A DNA stretch of 64,000 nucleotides from Brevibacillus gelatini. GTDB lineage: Bacteria > Bacillota > Bacilli > Brevibacillales > Brevibacillaceae. Positions 17,570 through 26,886 of this stretch are shown here, one piece after another. The stretch is from NCBI RefSeq assembly GCF_003710935.1, contig NZ_RHHS01000052.1, forward strand, positions 1-64,000. Reading direction: 5' to 3'. The position numbers were made by a program, and so were the translations under genes. The first letter of the stretch is position 1. Each line of letters begins with the position of its first letter. A model generated the notes under the pieces. It was not told where the DNA came from. It was given only the letters and a program-made list of their open reading frames with translations, and ran no database searches.

Positions 17570-17659
17570 CGTATCCGCAACTTTTTGGGAGTGCGGGCGT
17601 ATAGCATAAGGTGGAATCTTATGGAAATGAAAAGACGATAAGCAAAAGGAGGGACGGGC

Positions 17660-18385
17660 ATGATTGAGCTGATAAATGTGACGAAAAGCTACAATGGAAC
17701 AAACAAAGCGGTCGATCAACTGAATCTCACGGTGCCAAATGGAGAAATATTCGGGTTCCTTGGCCCCAATGGCGCAGGGAAGACGACCACGATCAAGATG
17801 GTGACGGGAATTATCCGCCCGGACCAGGGCGAGATCACGATTAACGGAAAAAACATCGCGACACAGCCGCTTGAGGCCAAGCAGCAATTTGGCTACGTGC
17901 CGGACAGTCCGGACCAGTTTTTGCGGCTGAAAGGGCTGGAGTACATAAACTTCATGGCCGATATGTACCAGGTGCCAAAAGACGTGCGCGGGCAGCGGAT
18001 TCTGGAGCTGGCGAGCCGCTTTGAAATGACGAGTGCGCTCGGCGATCCGATTCAGAGCTACTCGCACGGGATGCGGCAAAAAATCATGATAATGGGTGTG
18101 CTTGTCCATAACCCAAAGGTGTGGATTCTCGACGAGCCGCTGACCGGACTCGATCCCAAGGCGTCATTTACGCTAAAGGAAATGATGCGGGAGCATGCCG
18201 ACAGTGGACGAACGGTATTTTTTTCCACACACGTGCTGGAAGTGGCAGAAAAACTGTGTGACCGTGTCGCGATTATCAACAAGGGGAAAATTTTGTTTTG
18301 CGGCACTTTCAAGGAGATGCAGCAGCATTTTCAGTCGGATCATTCGCTGGAAAGCCTGTTCCTGGAGCTGACGAAGCATGAGTAA
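17660..18385 (+). CDS. ABC transporter ATP-binding protein
   Basis: A 241-residue ATPase with Walker A GPNGAGKTTT, the signature YSHGMRQK and Walker B WILDEPLTGLDP, followed by the switch His in FFSTHVLEVAE. The subfamily is that of ABC-2-type exporters (drug, lantibiotic or cell-envelope export). It overlaps the start of the permease gene by 8 bases, showing translational coupling. The substrate cannot be read from the sequence. Confidence 0.93.
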   Translation: MIELINVTKSYNGTNKAVDQLNLTVPNGEIFGFLGPNGAGKTTTIKMVTGIIRPDQGEITINGKNIATQPLEAKQQFGYVPDSPDQFLRLKGLEYINFMADMYQVPKDVRGQRILELASRFEMTSALGDPIQSYSHGMRQKIMIMGVLVHNPKVWILDEPLTGLDPKASFTLKEMMREHADSGRTVFFSTHVLEVAEKLCDRVAIINKGKILFCGTFKEMQQHFQSDHSLESLFLELTKHE

Positions 18386-20045
18386 AGTCCTGCTGTTATC
18401 CAAAGTGCTGTTAAAAAATGCGGAATCGATCTGGGGGGCGAAAAAAGGAAGCGGCTGGAAGAAGCTGTTGCTTGTTTTGGCGCTCGTCATCGGAATTATC
18501 CCAATGATTCTCGGGGCAGTCGTCTTTCTTTCCGCGATGTACGACGGTCTTGCGCTGATCGGACAGGAAGGGGCGCTGCTTGGGCTAGGATTTACAGTGG
18601 CTTCGCTGGCCATTTTCATCTTCGGGATTTTGTACGTCCTGAGCGTGTTTTATTACTCGCAGGATGTCGAGCAACTGCTGCCGTTGCCGCTTCGGCCCGC
18701 GCACATTTTGGGAGCCAAATTCGTTGTCGCGCTCTGCTACGAGTATCTTACGGCACTGGTCTTGCTGGGACCGCTTTTGGTAACATACGGGGTGAAAAGC
18801 GGGGGAGGCATTGTGTACTACCTGTTTGCCGTCCTCATTTTTTTGGCTGTGCCCATCGTGCCGTTAGTGATGGCGGCTCTTCTTGTCATGCTGTTCATGC
18901 GCTTTACGAACGTGGGCAAAAGCAAGGAGCGCTTCCGGCTAATCAGCGGCCTGTTCGCGATCTGTCTGGCAGTCGGGTTTCAAATGTTCGTCCAGCGCCA
19001 GTCGAGCGGCGGGGTAGACAGCCTGGAACAGTTGCAGCAAATGATTGCGAGCCAGGAGAACGCGCTGTTGAATCTGGTGACGCAGTTTTTCCCGGCGGGC
19101 AGGCTGGCCGCGCTCGCTTTGCAAGATGGTGGCACACTGGAATCGCTCGGCTTTTTGGCCGCTTTTTTCCTCGTGGTTCTTGCCAGTCTTGTCGTCTTTC
19201 TTGTGGTCGGAAACAGTTTTTACTTCGCGGGGGTCATGGGGATCAGCGAAGCCGCAGCCAAACGAAAGGCGATCGGAAAGACGGCTTTTCAAAAACTCGT
19301 GAAGCAGCGCTCAAGACTACTGTCTTACTTCTGGAAGGAATGGAAAATTCTTTGGCGGACGCCCGCCTTTTTGCTGAACTGCACGCTCTCTAGCCTGCTC
19401 ATCCCGATCCTGGCCTTGCTGCCTGTGCTCGCCCGTCGGGATAGCGGAGAGTTGCTCGCGCGCCTGCAAGCGTCACTGCAGGGCGAGCATGCCGGGGCTG
19501 TCAGCCTGGCGATTGCCTTCGCGGCGATTCTGCTGCTTGGCGCTCTTAACAGTACCTCGGTTACGGCGATTTCCAGGGATGGACAAGGGTTCTTTTACAA
19601 CAAGACATTGCCGATTTTGCCTCAGCACCTTTTGCTGGCAAAAGTCATGCCCGGCATCATCCTCAGCATGGTGGGCATGCTGGTGCTGCTGGCCGAAGCT
19701 GTCTGGCTTCTGTCGCTGTCCGGAAAGTTCATTTTTTGGGCGGCCCTGTGCGGGATTCCAGGCGTAATTTTCATCAACCTGATCGGCATCATGGTCGACC
19801 TGCACCTGCCCAAGCTGGTATGGAGTTCGGAACAGGAAGCGGTGAAGCAAAATTTCAATCCGCTGTTTTCGCTGCTCTTCGGCTTGGTGACGGGAGGATT
19901 GGTTGCCGTGTGTGTGATGTATGTGGAGGCTTCCCTGTTCGCAACGGCGCTGGGGCTTTTCGCTCTTTTTGCCCTGTTGGACGTTGCCATTTACCGGATG
20001 CTTGTTGTCAAAGGGCCAAAATGGCTGGAAAATATTGAGGATTGA
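18378..20045 (+). CDS. ABC-2-type exporter permease
   Basis: A 555-residue membrane protein with about twelve hydrophobic segments in two halves, separated by a cytoplasmic linker (AAAKRKAIGKTAFQKLVKQRSR). Motifs near residues 90-120 (YYSQDVEQLLPLPLRP) resemble the large putative exporter permeases paired with BcrA-type ATPases. It is translationally coupled to the ATPase gene before it; together they form one exporter. Substrate unknown. Confidence 0.88.
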   Translation: MSKVLLLSKVLLKNAESIWGAKKGSGWKKLLLVLALVIGIIPMILGAVVFLSAMYDGLALIGQEGALLGLGFTVASLAIFIFGILYVLSVFYYSQDVEQLLPLPLRPAHILGAKFVVALCYEYLTALVLLGPLLVTYGVKSGGGIVYYLFAVLIFLAVPIVPLVMAALLVMLFMRFTNVGKSKERFRLISGLFAICLAVGFQMFVQRQSSGGVDSLEQLQQMIASQENALLNLVTQFFPAGRLAALALQDGGTLESLGFLAAFFLVVLASLVVFLVVGNSFYFAGVMGISEAAAKRKAIGKTAFQKLVKQRSRLLSYFWKEWKILWRTPAFLLNCTLSSLLIPILALLPVLARRDSGELLARLQASLQGEHAGAVSLAIAFAAILLLGALNSTSVTAISRDGQGFFYNKTLPILPQHLLLAKVMPGIILSMVGMLVLLAEAVWLLSLSGKFIFWAALCGIPGVIFINLIGIMVDLHLPKLVWSSEQEAVKQNFNPLFSLLFGLVTGGLVAVCVMYVEASLFATALGLFALFALLDVAIYRMLVVKGPKWLENIED

Positions 20046-20304
20046 GGATAGTCAGGCTGCTTCTGGAAGCGGTTCTTCCCGTGCCGGAGTGCGGCTTTTT
20101 TCACTGGATAAAGGCAAATGAGGGACATTTGGGGAAAACGGGGTATAAAGAAGTGCGCGATCCATCCCGATACATGAAAGGGGGATCATTGTTGTCCGAG
20201 ACGAATGTCGAGTCCGGGACATTTCTGCCCAGGAGAGGGCAGGAACATCTACATAGAAAAGGGGTAAAGATTCTGGCAAACGAAGAAAGGAGTATGCGTA
20301 AAAC

Positions 20305-21417
20305 ATGAAGCGTTTTGCTCTCTGTTTTCTCATGGCGTTGCTGCTCGTGCAAGGGATATGGACGGGCGGGGCACATGCTGCAGGTGTTTTCGATGACACC
20401 CAAGGACACTGGGCAGAGCAACAGATTGAAGAACTGGCAAATCTGGGGATTGTGAAACGAAACAGCAAGCACGCGTTTTATCCGAACAACCCGATCACCC
20501 GCGGCGAAGCACTGGCATTGCTCAACCGCGTATTTGAGACAGCGTACGGCTCGCTTGAGCAGCCGCAGCGAAAAAACAATCTGGACCACCGCTATCTGCT
20601 CCGGGGGGAAGTAGAACAGCTGTTGGTCAATATGAAGGCGATTTGGCAAGTTGAAACGAACGCTCTTTCCAGCTACGATCCTGGCGACCGGATGCTCTAT
20701 TACTTGCATCTCGCCGAAAGCGGACAACTGCTCAGAAAGCAGCAGAAAGAAAATCCTGACTGGTGGCTGTCCAGCGAAGCCATGCAGCGGCCTTTGTCCA
20801 GGGAAGAGGCCAGTCTGATCTTGTTCCATGTGCTGGCTCCGCAAAAATTCCGGACGGCCAATTTGAAGCCGCAGGACGCCGTTACTTACTTCAACAGCTT
20901 TTACGAGTGGAAGCAGGATCGGTTCTACCGTGATACATACTCTCCGTACCCGCTGGCTATCCGCGAGTTCCAGCTGTTTTTGACAGAAAAGACGTTTTCA
21001 CCCGAGAGGATCATGACCCGTGCCGAATACGCCGTCGTCATGAAGCGACTGCTCGATTATTACCGCACCGATATAGCTGCCCAGTTCCGCGGAACGTTGG
21101 TTCAGCAGCAAAAAATCGCACAGTTGTACTTGCGCTCGGCTCTTTTCGCACTGGAGAAAAACAATCAGGCCCGTCTGGCGGCAGTGTTCGCTCCCGAAAC
21201 TTTACAAACAATGGCGACGCTTCCGCAAGTGCCGAAGTACAACGGCCCGATGACGCTTACGAGCAAGGCAGATAGCAACGACCCGAAAATCCTTTGGCTG
21301 ATCGGCCACTATCTCGATCCGGTAAACGGAGACTTCCAGATCGAGTACAAGCTGGAGCCGGATGCGTCCAGTGCTTTTGGGCGGAAAATCATTGCGGTGC
21401 TTTATTCGGAAAAATAG
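20305..21417 (+). CDS. secreted S-layer-homology (SLH) domain protein
   Basis: A 370-residue exported protein with a signal peptide ending near AHAAG (residue about 25). A clear SLH module follows (FDDTQGHWAEQQIEELANLGIV...FYPNNPITRGEALALLNRVF, residues about 28-78). A second divergent SLH-like stretch lies around residues 213-250 (FSPERIMTRAEYAVVMKRLL). The C-terminal third looks like an alpha+beta domain of unknown role. SLH modules anchor proteins to pyruvylated cell-wall polymers. Its leader contains a CTGCCC-AGGAGA-GGGCAG hairpin at about 20225-20242. An IS remnant begins just after the gene. Confidence 0.85.
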   Translation: MKRFALCFLMALLLVQGIWTGGAHAAGVFDDTQGHWAEQQIEELANLGIVKRNSKHAFYPNNPITRGEALALLNRVFETAYGSLEQPQRKNNLDHRYLLRGEVEQLLVNMKAIWQVETNALSSYDPGDRMLYYLHLAESGQLLRKQQKENPDWWLSSEAMQRPLSREEASLILFHVLAPQKFRTANLKPQDAVTYFNSFYEWKQDRFYRDTYSPYPLAIREFQLFLTEKTFSPERIMTRAEYAVVMKRLLDYYRTDIAAQFRGTLVQQQKIAQLYLRSALFALEKNNQARLAAVFAPETLQTMATLPQVPKYNGPMTLTSKADSNDPKILWLIGHYLDPVNGDFQIEYKLEPDASSAFGRKIIAVLYSEK

Positions 21418-21437
21418 GCGGGTGCCAAGGTATAGGT

Positions 21438-21690
21438 GGCTGTCTAATAAGTAAGTCCAAAACCAAAAAAAATGGGGCGGGAAACGCAATTGTCCCCGTC
21501 CCATTTTTTTGGTTCTTTTGTTTTGGGTGGAAAGTGGTGAGGTGATACTCGCTACTTTCAGTGGGGTGTGGGCCAAAGCCACAATCCCAAACTCGGTGTG
21601 AAACTGCCCTGGCACGAGCAAGGAACCGATGGAACGGCCGATTGCCCTTGATGTGACCGAGCACGTTTTCAACCTCGACTTATACATTCG
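21438..21690 (-). mobile_element. remnant of an IS1182-like insertion sequence (3' end of transposase)
   Basis: On the minus strand one frame reads VEVENVLGHIKGNRPFHRF and the next frame continues FHTEFGIVALAHTPLKVA. Joined by a frameshift these give the characteristic C-terminus of IS1182-family transposases. A hairpin of the sort found at the end of these elements (AACCAAAAAAAATGGGGCGGG and its partner, about 21459-21520) follows. A terminal-repeat-like GGCTGTCTAATAAGT lies at 21438-21452. The 5' end of the element is missing, so it is immobile. Confidence 0.72.
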
Positions 21691-21702
21691 GCACTACCCC
21701 CA

Positions 21703-21740
21703 CCAAAAAAAACCTCAAAGGCATGAAGCCAGCCAAGGTT
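21703..21740 (-). terminator. terminator of the KptA-like gene
   Basis: On the minus strand AACCT...AGGTT encloses a GGCTTCATGCC inner hairpin and is followed by eight T residues. Confidence 0.55.
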
Positions 21741-21743
21741 AAA

Positions 21744-22217
21744 TTAAGCGAATCGAGTTTGTTCTACAGAAATATATTGAGATGGAACATAATCTGCCAA
21801 CCAAACTAAATTGTTGCCTTGGTAAAATTTCACCCCGTCACGTGCAGCATTTCCTGCCTGAATTTTTAATAGTATTGGTTTTGAATCCTTACGTTTTCCC
21901 ACCATGTTGGCTGTATGAATATCAACAGACATATGAACGTACTGCCTTGCCATTGGTTTAAGCCCCTCATTCCTAATGCGTTCAAATAGATGCCTAGATG
22001 TTCCATGAAAAAGGATTGATGGTGGAGTAGCTACAGTTTTTAATATTTTTTGAGGAGTTGAATGACCATAAAGTGCTCTAATTTTACCATTTAAAATCTC
22101 ATGTCGTTTCTTAGCTGAATTCTCAATCATATTAACGATAACTTGCTCGTCTACAGATTCCCACTGTTTATTTCCTTGCTTAATTTTAATAAGTCCAGAT
22201 TTAATCATCCTCCACAT
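21744..22217 (-). CDS. KptA/Tpt1-like RNA 2'-phosphotransferase, short form
   Basis: A 157-residue protein. Residues about 65-150 match the ADP-ribosyltransferase-fold domain of KptA/Tpt1 (ALYGHS, ILFHGTSRHLFERI, GLKPMARQYVHMS, NNLVWLADYVP). Tpt1 removes a 2'-phosphate from RNA using NAD+. The usual N-terminal winged helix of about 180-residue homologues is shortened: the SKFLSxxLRH segment with the first catalytic Arg is not seen, while the later KKR...G..R...GHS part is. The start is uncertain. The DNA is more AT-rich than the core genome. It lies between an IS remnant and a toxin/immunity pair. Confidence 0.7.
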   Translation of the reverse strand: MWRMIKSGLIKIKQGNKQWESVDEQVIVNMIENSAKKRHEILNGKIRALYGHSTPQKILKTVATPPSILFHGTSRHLFERIRNEGLKPMARQYVHMSVDIHTANMVGKRKDSKPILLKIQAGNAARDGVKFYQGNNLVWLADYVPSQYISVEQTRFA

Positions 22218-22562
22218 TGCGTAGTTCTTCGCTGAAATAGCAAGAATTAGGGGAATATGTGCAATGGTTTAACGAAACAAGGATTCACTCAACATTGTAC
22301 TGTTTATCCATTTGTTTACAAACAGGAGGCAGTTTTTAATCAGCCCCTAAGTAACCCTTGATTTCATCAGCTAGTTCAAGCACTATCCGCCAATCAGGTG
22401 AATTTCTAACTGCATTAACAATCCAATCCAAAAAAGCTCATTCCCTAATCATGGTTCAAGAGGGGAAAGAGCTTTTAAAAGTTTATCAAGAGTTTGAACG
22501 GTCTTGCTTTAATATGTAAACTTTAGATATGTTTTTTGGTAAAAATTCCAACATAATATTCA
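22218..22562. other. gene-poor, degraded stretch in the accessory patch
   Basis: No complete gene is visible. On the minus strand 22437-22336 reads as an unstarted fragment of about 33 residues (AFLDWIVNAVRNSPDWRIV...GYLGAD, then stop) that looks like the C-terminus of a lost gene, perhaps another immunity protein. A short plus-strand reading with ATG at 22451 gives only 22 residues and is probably chance. The stretch is AT-rich. Confidence 0.5.
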
Positions 22563-23027
22563 TTAATCTTTCTTTTTAAATATATTTTTGTCTTTTGTAT
22601 ACATTCCTACTAAGAAATCGGTAAACGAATCTGCGATTTTGTAAAAGTCGTCTTGATCACTACTCTCAGAATAAAAATAAACTGGAGGATTATCACCCTC
22701 ATTAAATTTGAAAAAGCAAAACATACATCCTTGACTCATCCAAAAAACAAAGTCATTTTCTGTTAAGTTCTTAGAAAAGTCATTTTCCTCCAGTAATTCC
22801 CGCCCACCTTCATTTATAATGAATAATTCATCCATGAAGCAAGAATGGCCTCGTAAAAAAGTATGTTCTGTACCTCTACCCATTGTTTTAAGGAATTCAA
22901 GATATGCTTCTGGAAATTTCTTACCGTCAATCATTTTTTGTAAATATGTCAAATCCTCATCGGTACATGGAATCATCGGTATCCCATCATTGTTTAGCAA
23001 ACAGATAAAATTAGATAGATACTTCAT
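22563..23027 (-). CDS. SMI1/KNR4 (SUKH) family immunity protein
   Basis: A 154-residue acidic protein with the SMI1/KNR4 pattern: a helix followed by FPEAYLEFLKTMGRG, then strand-rich segments including FVFWMSQGCMFCFFKF and PPVYFYSE. SUKH proteins are the commonest immunity proteins of polymorphic toxins. The ATG at 23027 follows AAAGGAG and lies 1 base after the stop codon of the toxin in its restored frame, so the two genes are coupled. It probably neutralises the deaminase-like toxin encoded immediately upstream. Confidence 0.85.
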   Translation of the reverse strand: MKYLSNFICLLNNDGIPMIPCTDEDLTYLQKMIDGKKFPEAYLEFLKTMGRGTEHTFLRGHSCFMDELFIINEGGRELLEENDFSKNLTENDFVFWMSQGCMFCFFKFNEGDNPPVYFYSESSDQDDFYKIADSFTDFLVGMYTKDKNIFKKKD

Positions 23028-24169
23028 TCTATTTTTCTCCTTTTGGTAATACCTCCACACGCGTCACTGTAATGTTTGGAAATTCTAGTTGGAACTGATC
23101 CAACTAAATCTATACAGTTGTCACAGTAGGGGCGTTCAGAAATAATCTCTATTTCACCTTTAATATTTGGATTGTCTTTATATTTGGTTCTTAAATATCC
23201 AACGATTTTCTGCTCTGTATGATTAGTAAATTCTGATATAGGACCTTGATGCTTATATTCATCCGGTTGTGGAGGCTTAAAGTTCCCTTTGTTGAAATAA
23301 TCTTTGTCAGTAAACTTACCACTAACACTTTCTAAATTTATTATATCATCTCCGATTTTCCCCTTTGCAGCTGCAACGTTTCTCGTTTTACCTGCAGTGT
23401 ATTTAATTCTTAGTTGATCAATTAAATCCTTATCAGCTTGTGTTGCTGTCCTAAATTCTCTTTTTACTACGGGGTTCCCCGTCGCCTCAACCCCAGAACT
23501 CGCCCCCCGCTTCAACGCCCCGCGAACCCTCTCAGCACCTTTCGCCAACCAGGACGTCCCTACGGAAAAAGCTCCGCCCAGTGCTGCCCCAACCGCAAAC
23601 GACTCCAACGCCTGGCCTCCATCCGGCGTCCGGCCGTCCCACAGCTCCCGCAGCGAATAATCAATATATCCCGAGGTTCCCCCCATAAACATCGCCGAGC
23701 CAAGCCCTACGGTCGTTTGTCCGCCCGTCAGCGGCACAACCGCTCCTCCGCTAATGCCTGCAACGGGGCCGAAAATCGCTCCGCATACCGCGCCGATCAC
23801 GGCCCCTTGGGCGGCGCTTTTGATATACGCGGACGGACTGCTCGCCTCCCCGTTGATGAGATCGTTCGAGGCGGTCATCACGACACCGCCTATCGCTCCC
23901 AAAGCTGCCCCAACCGCTGCCGCTCCAATCACCGCACCAGCGCCAAACGTCGCTACCGTCAATGCCACTGCCCCAACAATCGCCACAGCCCCGAGCACGC
24001 AAAGGGCCAGCTTTCCCCAATCAAACGGCGGTTCCGGGGGTGGGGGCGTTCCTTGCTTCGGCTCGTCGTCAAACGCGGGAAACGTCGTCCGATCCCACCC
24101 TTCCACGTGAACGGCTGTCCCCAGGAAGACAGCACCTTGTTGTTTTGCAAAAAGCAGAAACAGTGGCAA
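23024..24169 (-). CDS. polymorphic-toxin remnant with deaminase-like C-terminal domain, frameshifted
   Basis: An open frame of 381 residues. The N-terminal part has a Pro-rich linker (KQGTPPPPEPPFDWG) and a Gly/Ala-rich hydrophobic region as in secreted polymorphic toxins; no delivery domain is left. The last 140 residues look like a nucleic-acid deaminase: KIGDDIINLESVSGKF, an HxE motif (H317, E319 in NHTEQKI) and CxxC (C349, C352 in YCDNC). After IDLV the frame runs into unrelated sequence. Removing one base near 23100 gives DQFQLEFPNITVTRVEV and a stop at 23031-23029 next to the immunity gene. The start (TTG at 24169) has no good ribosome binding site, so the gene is probably truncated at both ends. 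Confidence 0.72.
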   Translation of the reverse strand: MPLFLLFAKQQGAVFLGTAVHVEGWDRTTFPAFDDEPKQGTPPPPEPPFDWGKLALCVLGAVAIVGAVALTVATFGAGAVIGAAAVGAALGAIGGVVMTASNDLINGEASSPSAYIKSAAQGAVIGAVCGAIFGPVAGISGGAVVPLTGGQTTVGLGSAMFMGGTSGYIDYSLRELWDGRTPDGGQALESFAVGAALGGAFSVGTSWLAKGAERVRGALKRGASSGVEATGNPVVKREFRTATQADKDLIDQLRIKYTAGKTRNVAAAKGKIGDDIINLESVSGKFTDKDYFNKGNFKPPQPDEYKHQGPISEFTNHTEQKIVGYLRTKYKDNPNIKGEIEIISERPYCDNCIDLVGSVPTRISKHYSDACGGITKRRKIE

Positions 24170-24295
24170 GTGGCGATTGCAAATGACAGAATTTTCGTTT
24201 ACAATAAAACTGAACGGTGATTCAGTCGGGAGCAGCCAAACATCTCAAGGCGGGAAGCAAAGCCAATGCGTGGGATGTATTTTTTGGCCAACAAA

Positions 24296-24336
24296 ATGAA
24301 TGAGCATTCATTCAACAAAAGCATGAGCCTGCTCAT
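24296..24336 (+). promoter_or_regulatory. FadR-type operator and second palindrome upstream of fadNAE
   Basis: TGAATGAGCATTCATTCA (24297-24314) fits the Bacillus FadR operator TGAATGA-N-TCATTCA style, which is released when long-chain acyl-CoA binds FadR. Nine bases on lies a second perfect palindrome ATGAGC-CT-GCTCAT (24323-24336). Both lie 120-160 bases upstream of fadN. No fadR gene is in the window. Confidence 0.7.
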
Positions 24337-24458
24337 ACAGGAATATGGTAAAGAATAGTAGAACTTATAAAAATATCTACTAGTCTGAAAATTAAGCGAG
24401 TAAGACAGCATTCGTGACTATGCCTCGACAGAGGTTCCCTAAAAAGGAGGATTTGAAG

Positions 24459-26867
24459 ATGGAACGCAAAATTCGCAAAGCGGCGGTACTTGGCGCGGGC
24501 GTCATGGGTGCCGGGATTGCCGCGCATCTCGCCAACGTCGGAATCCCTACTTATTTGCTGGACATCGTACCGCGTGAGCTGACGGCGGACGAGAGCAAAA
24601 AAGGGCTGACCCTGGCTGATCCCGCAGTGAAAAACCGCATTGCACAGGCAGGCAAAGACAGGCTTCTCAAGGAAAAGCCAGCCCCGCTCTACGATAAAAA
24701 GAACATCGAGCTGATAACAGCAGGCAACTTCGAGGACCATTTGCCACTGCTCGCCGAAGTCGACTGGATCATCGAGGTCGTCGTGGAGAACCTCGAAGTG
24801 AAGAAAAGCGTGCTTGCGCAAGTCGAAGCACACCGCAGGCCCGGAACGATTGTCTCTTCCAATACGTCTGGCGTTTCGATCAACGAAATGGCAGAAGGCC
24901 GCTCAGACGACTTCCGCAAACATTTTCTCGGCACGCACTTTTTCAACCCGCCGCGCTATTTGAAGCTGCTGGAGCTGATTCCCGGACGCGATACCGACCC
25001 GGCCATCGTCGCCTTCATGAAGCACTTTGGCGAGCATGTACTCGGAAAAGGAATGGTCATCTGCAAGGACACGCCAAACTTCATCGCCAACCGCATCGGT
25101 ACATACGGATTGCAGGTTTCGATCCACGAGATGGTGCGGCTTGGTCTTGGGGTAGATGAAGTCGACGCGCTGACAGGCCCGGTAATCGGCCGTCCGAAGA
25201 GCGCGACGTTTCGCACGCTGGATGTCGTCGGGCTGGACACGTACGTCCATGTGGCAGGTAACGTCCGCAACAAGAGTACGGACGAAACCGAGCGTGCCAT
25301 CTTTGAGGTTCCGGATTTCGTTTTGCAAATGGTCGAGAAGCGCTGGATTGGGCAAAAGGCCGGGCAAGGCTTTTTCAAACAGGTGAAATCGGCGCAGGGC
25401 AAAGAAATTTTGGCGCTGGACATCAACACCTTGGAGTATCGCCCGAGCGTAAAGCCGAAATTCCCGTCGCTCGATGCAGCGAAGGCGGCGAAAACGCTGC
25501 CGGAAAAGCTGCGGGCGCTCGTGTACGGCAAGGACAAGGGCAGCGAGTTTGTTTGGAGCGTCTTCAAAAAAGTGCTGCTGTATTCGGCTGAAAAGGCTTA
25601 CGAGATCGCCGACGACATCGTTGCGGTCGACCAGGCGATGAAGTGGGGCTTCGGCTGGGAGATGGGGCCGTTTGAGACGTGGGATGCCATCGGCGTGGAA
25701 AAATCAGTGGCGCGGATGCGCGAGGAAAACGAGCGGATTCCCGCACTGGTTGAGGAACTGCTTGCAAGCGGCAAAACCTCCTTTTATCAGAAGGCAGAAG
25801 GCAAGCGCCAGGTCTTTTCAATCGGCGGCGTCTACAAGGGCATCGAAGAAAACAAGGAAAACATCAACCTGGCCGCGCTCAAGGAGCAAGGCAAGCTGAT
25901 TAAGAAAAACGCGGGCGCTGCCCTGATCGACCTTGGAGATGGCGTCGCGTGTCTGGAGTTCACTTCGCCGCACAACGCGCTCGGACTGGATGTATTGCAG
26001 ATGGCGAACCAGGCGGCAATAGAAGTGCAGAAAAACTTCGCCGGACTAGTCATCGGCAATCAGGGCAAAAACTTCTGCGTCGGGATGAACCTCGCGATGG
26101 CACTGATGGAGGCGCAGGATGAAAACTGGCTGGAGCTTGACATGCTCGTCAGCAATTTCCACAAAGCAGCGAGAGCGATTCGCTACATGCATCGCCCGGT
26201 CGTGGCAGCACCGTTTGGCATGACGCTCGGCGGCGGTGTCGAGGTCACGTTCCTGGCCGACCGTGTGCAGGCAGCGGCGGAGACGTACCTTGGGCTTGTC
26301 GAGGTCGGCGTCGGGCTTTTGCCAGGTGGCGGCGGCACGAAGGAGATGCTGTTCCGGGCGATGGAAAACGTGCCGGAGGGCGGCAGCGTGCCAGTCGATC
26401 CGTTCCCGTTTGTCGCCAGAGCGTTTGAGACCATTGCCATGGCAAAAGTTTCGACCAGCGGCCAGGAAGCGATCAACCTTGGCTACTTGCGGCCGACGGA
26501 CAGAATCAGCATCAACTCCGACCATCTGTTGTACGATGCGAAGCAGCTGGTGCTTGCGATGGACAAAGAAGGCTACACGCCGCCGCAGCCGCGCAAAATC
26601 CGCGTCATCGGGGAGACAGGCTACGCTAACTTACGCCAAAACATTTATGCGATGAAAAAGAGCGGATACATTTCCGAGCATGACGAGCTGATCGCATCGA
26701 AAATCGCCTACGTCATGTCTGGCGGCAACGTGCCGGCGGGTACGGAAGTGACCGAGAGCTACATTCTGGAGCTGGAAAAGCAAGCGTTTCTCTCGCTTAT
26801 CAAGACGCCGAAGACCCAGCAGCGGATGCAGCACATGCTGATGAAAAACAAGCCTTTGCGCAACTAG
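24459..26867 (+). CDS. fadN: 3-hydroxyacyl-CoA dehydrogenase / enoyl-CoA hydratase
   Basis: An 802-residue bifunctional beta-oxidation enzyme. The N-terminal Rossmann fold ([20 protein letters not shown]) and dehydrogenase domain with [15 protein letters not shown] come first. The crotonase-fold hydratase domain ([21 protein letters not shown] and [12 protein letters not shown]) is C-terminal, which is the order of FadN rather than FadB. The ATG at 24459 follows AAGGAGG. It is the first gene of fadN-fadA-fadE. Confidence 0.95.
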   Translation: MERKIRKAAVLGAGVMGAGIAAHLANVGIPTYLLDIVPRELTADESKKGLTLADPAVKNRIAQAGKDRLLKEKPAPLYDKKNIELITAGNFEDHLPLLAEVDWIIEVVVENLEVKKSVLAQVEAHRRPGTIVSSNTSGVSINEMAEGRSDDFRKHFLGTHFFNPPRYLKLLELIPGRDTDPAIVAFMKHFGEHVLGKGMVICKDTPNFIANRIGTYGLQVSIHEMVRLGLGVDEVDALTGPVIGRPKSATFRTLDVVGLDTYVHVAGNVRNKSTDETERAIFEVPDFVLQMVEKRWIGQKAGQGFFKQVKSAQGKEILALDINTLEYRPSVKPKFPSLDAAKAAKTLPEKLRALVYGKDKGSEFVWSVFKKVLLYSAEKAYEIADDIVAVDQAMKWGFGWEMGPFETWDAIGVEKSVARMREENERIPALVEELLASGKTSFYQKAEGKRQVFSIGGVYKGIEENKENINLAALKEQGKLIKKNAGAALIDLGDGVACLEFTSPHNALGLDVLQMANQAAIEVQKNFAGLVIGNQGKNFCVGMNLAMALMEAQDENWLELDMLVSNFHKAARAIRYMHRPVVAAPFGMTLGGGVEVTFLADRVQAAAETYLGLVEVGVGLLPGGGGTKEMLFRAMENVPEGGSVPVDPFPFVARAFETIAMAKVSTSGQEAINLGYLRPTDRISINSDHLLYDAKQLVLAMDKEGYTPPQPRKIRVIGETGYANLRQNIYAMKKSGYISEHDELIASKIAYVMSGGNVPAGTEVTESYILELEKQAFLSLIKTPKTQQRMQHMLMKNKPLRN

Positions 26868-26886
26868 AAAGAAGGAGGGTAAAACG

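Noticed and set aside
22451-22519. 22-residue plus-strand frame in the accessory patch
   Set aside because: No ribosome binding site that is convincing, no similarity noticed, and it lies in degraded DNA.
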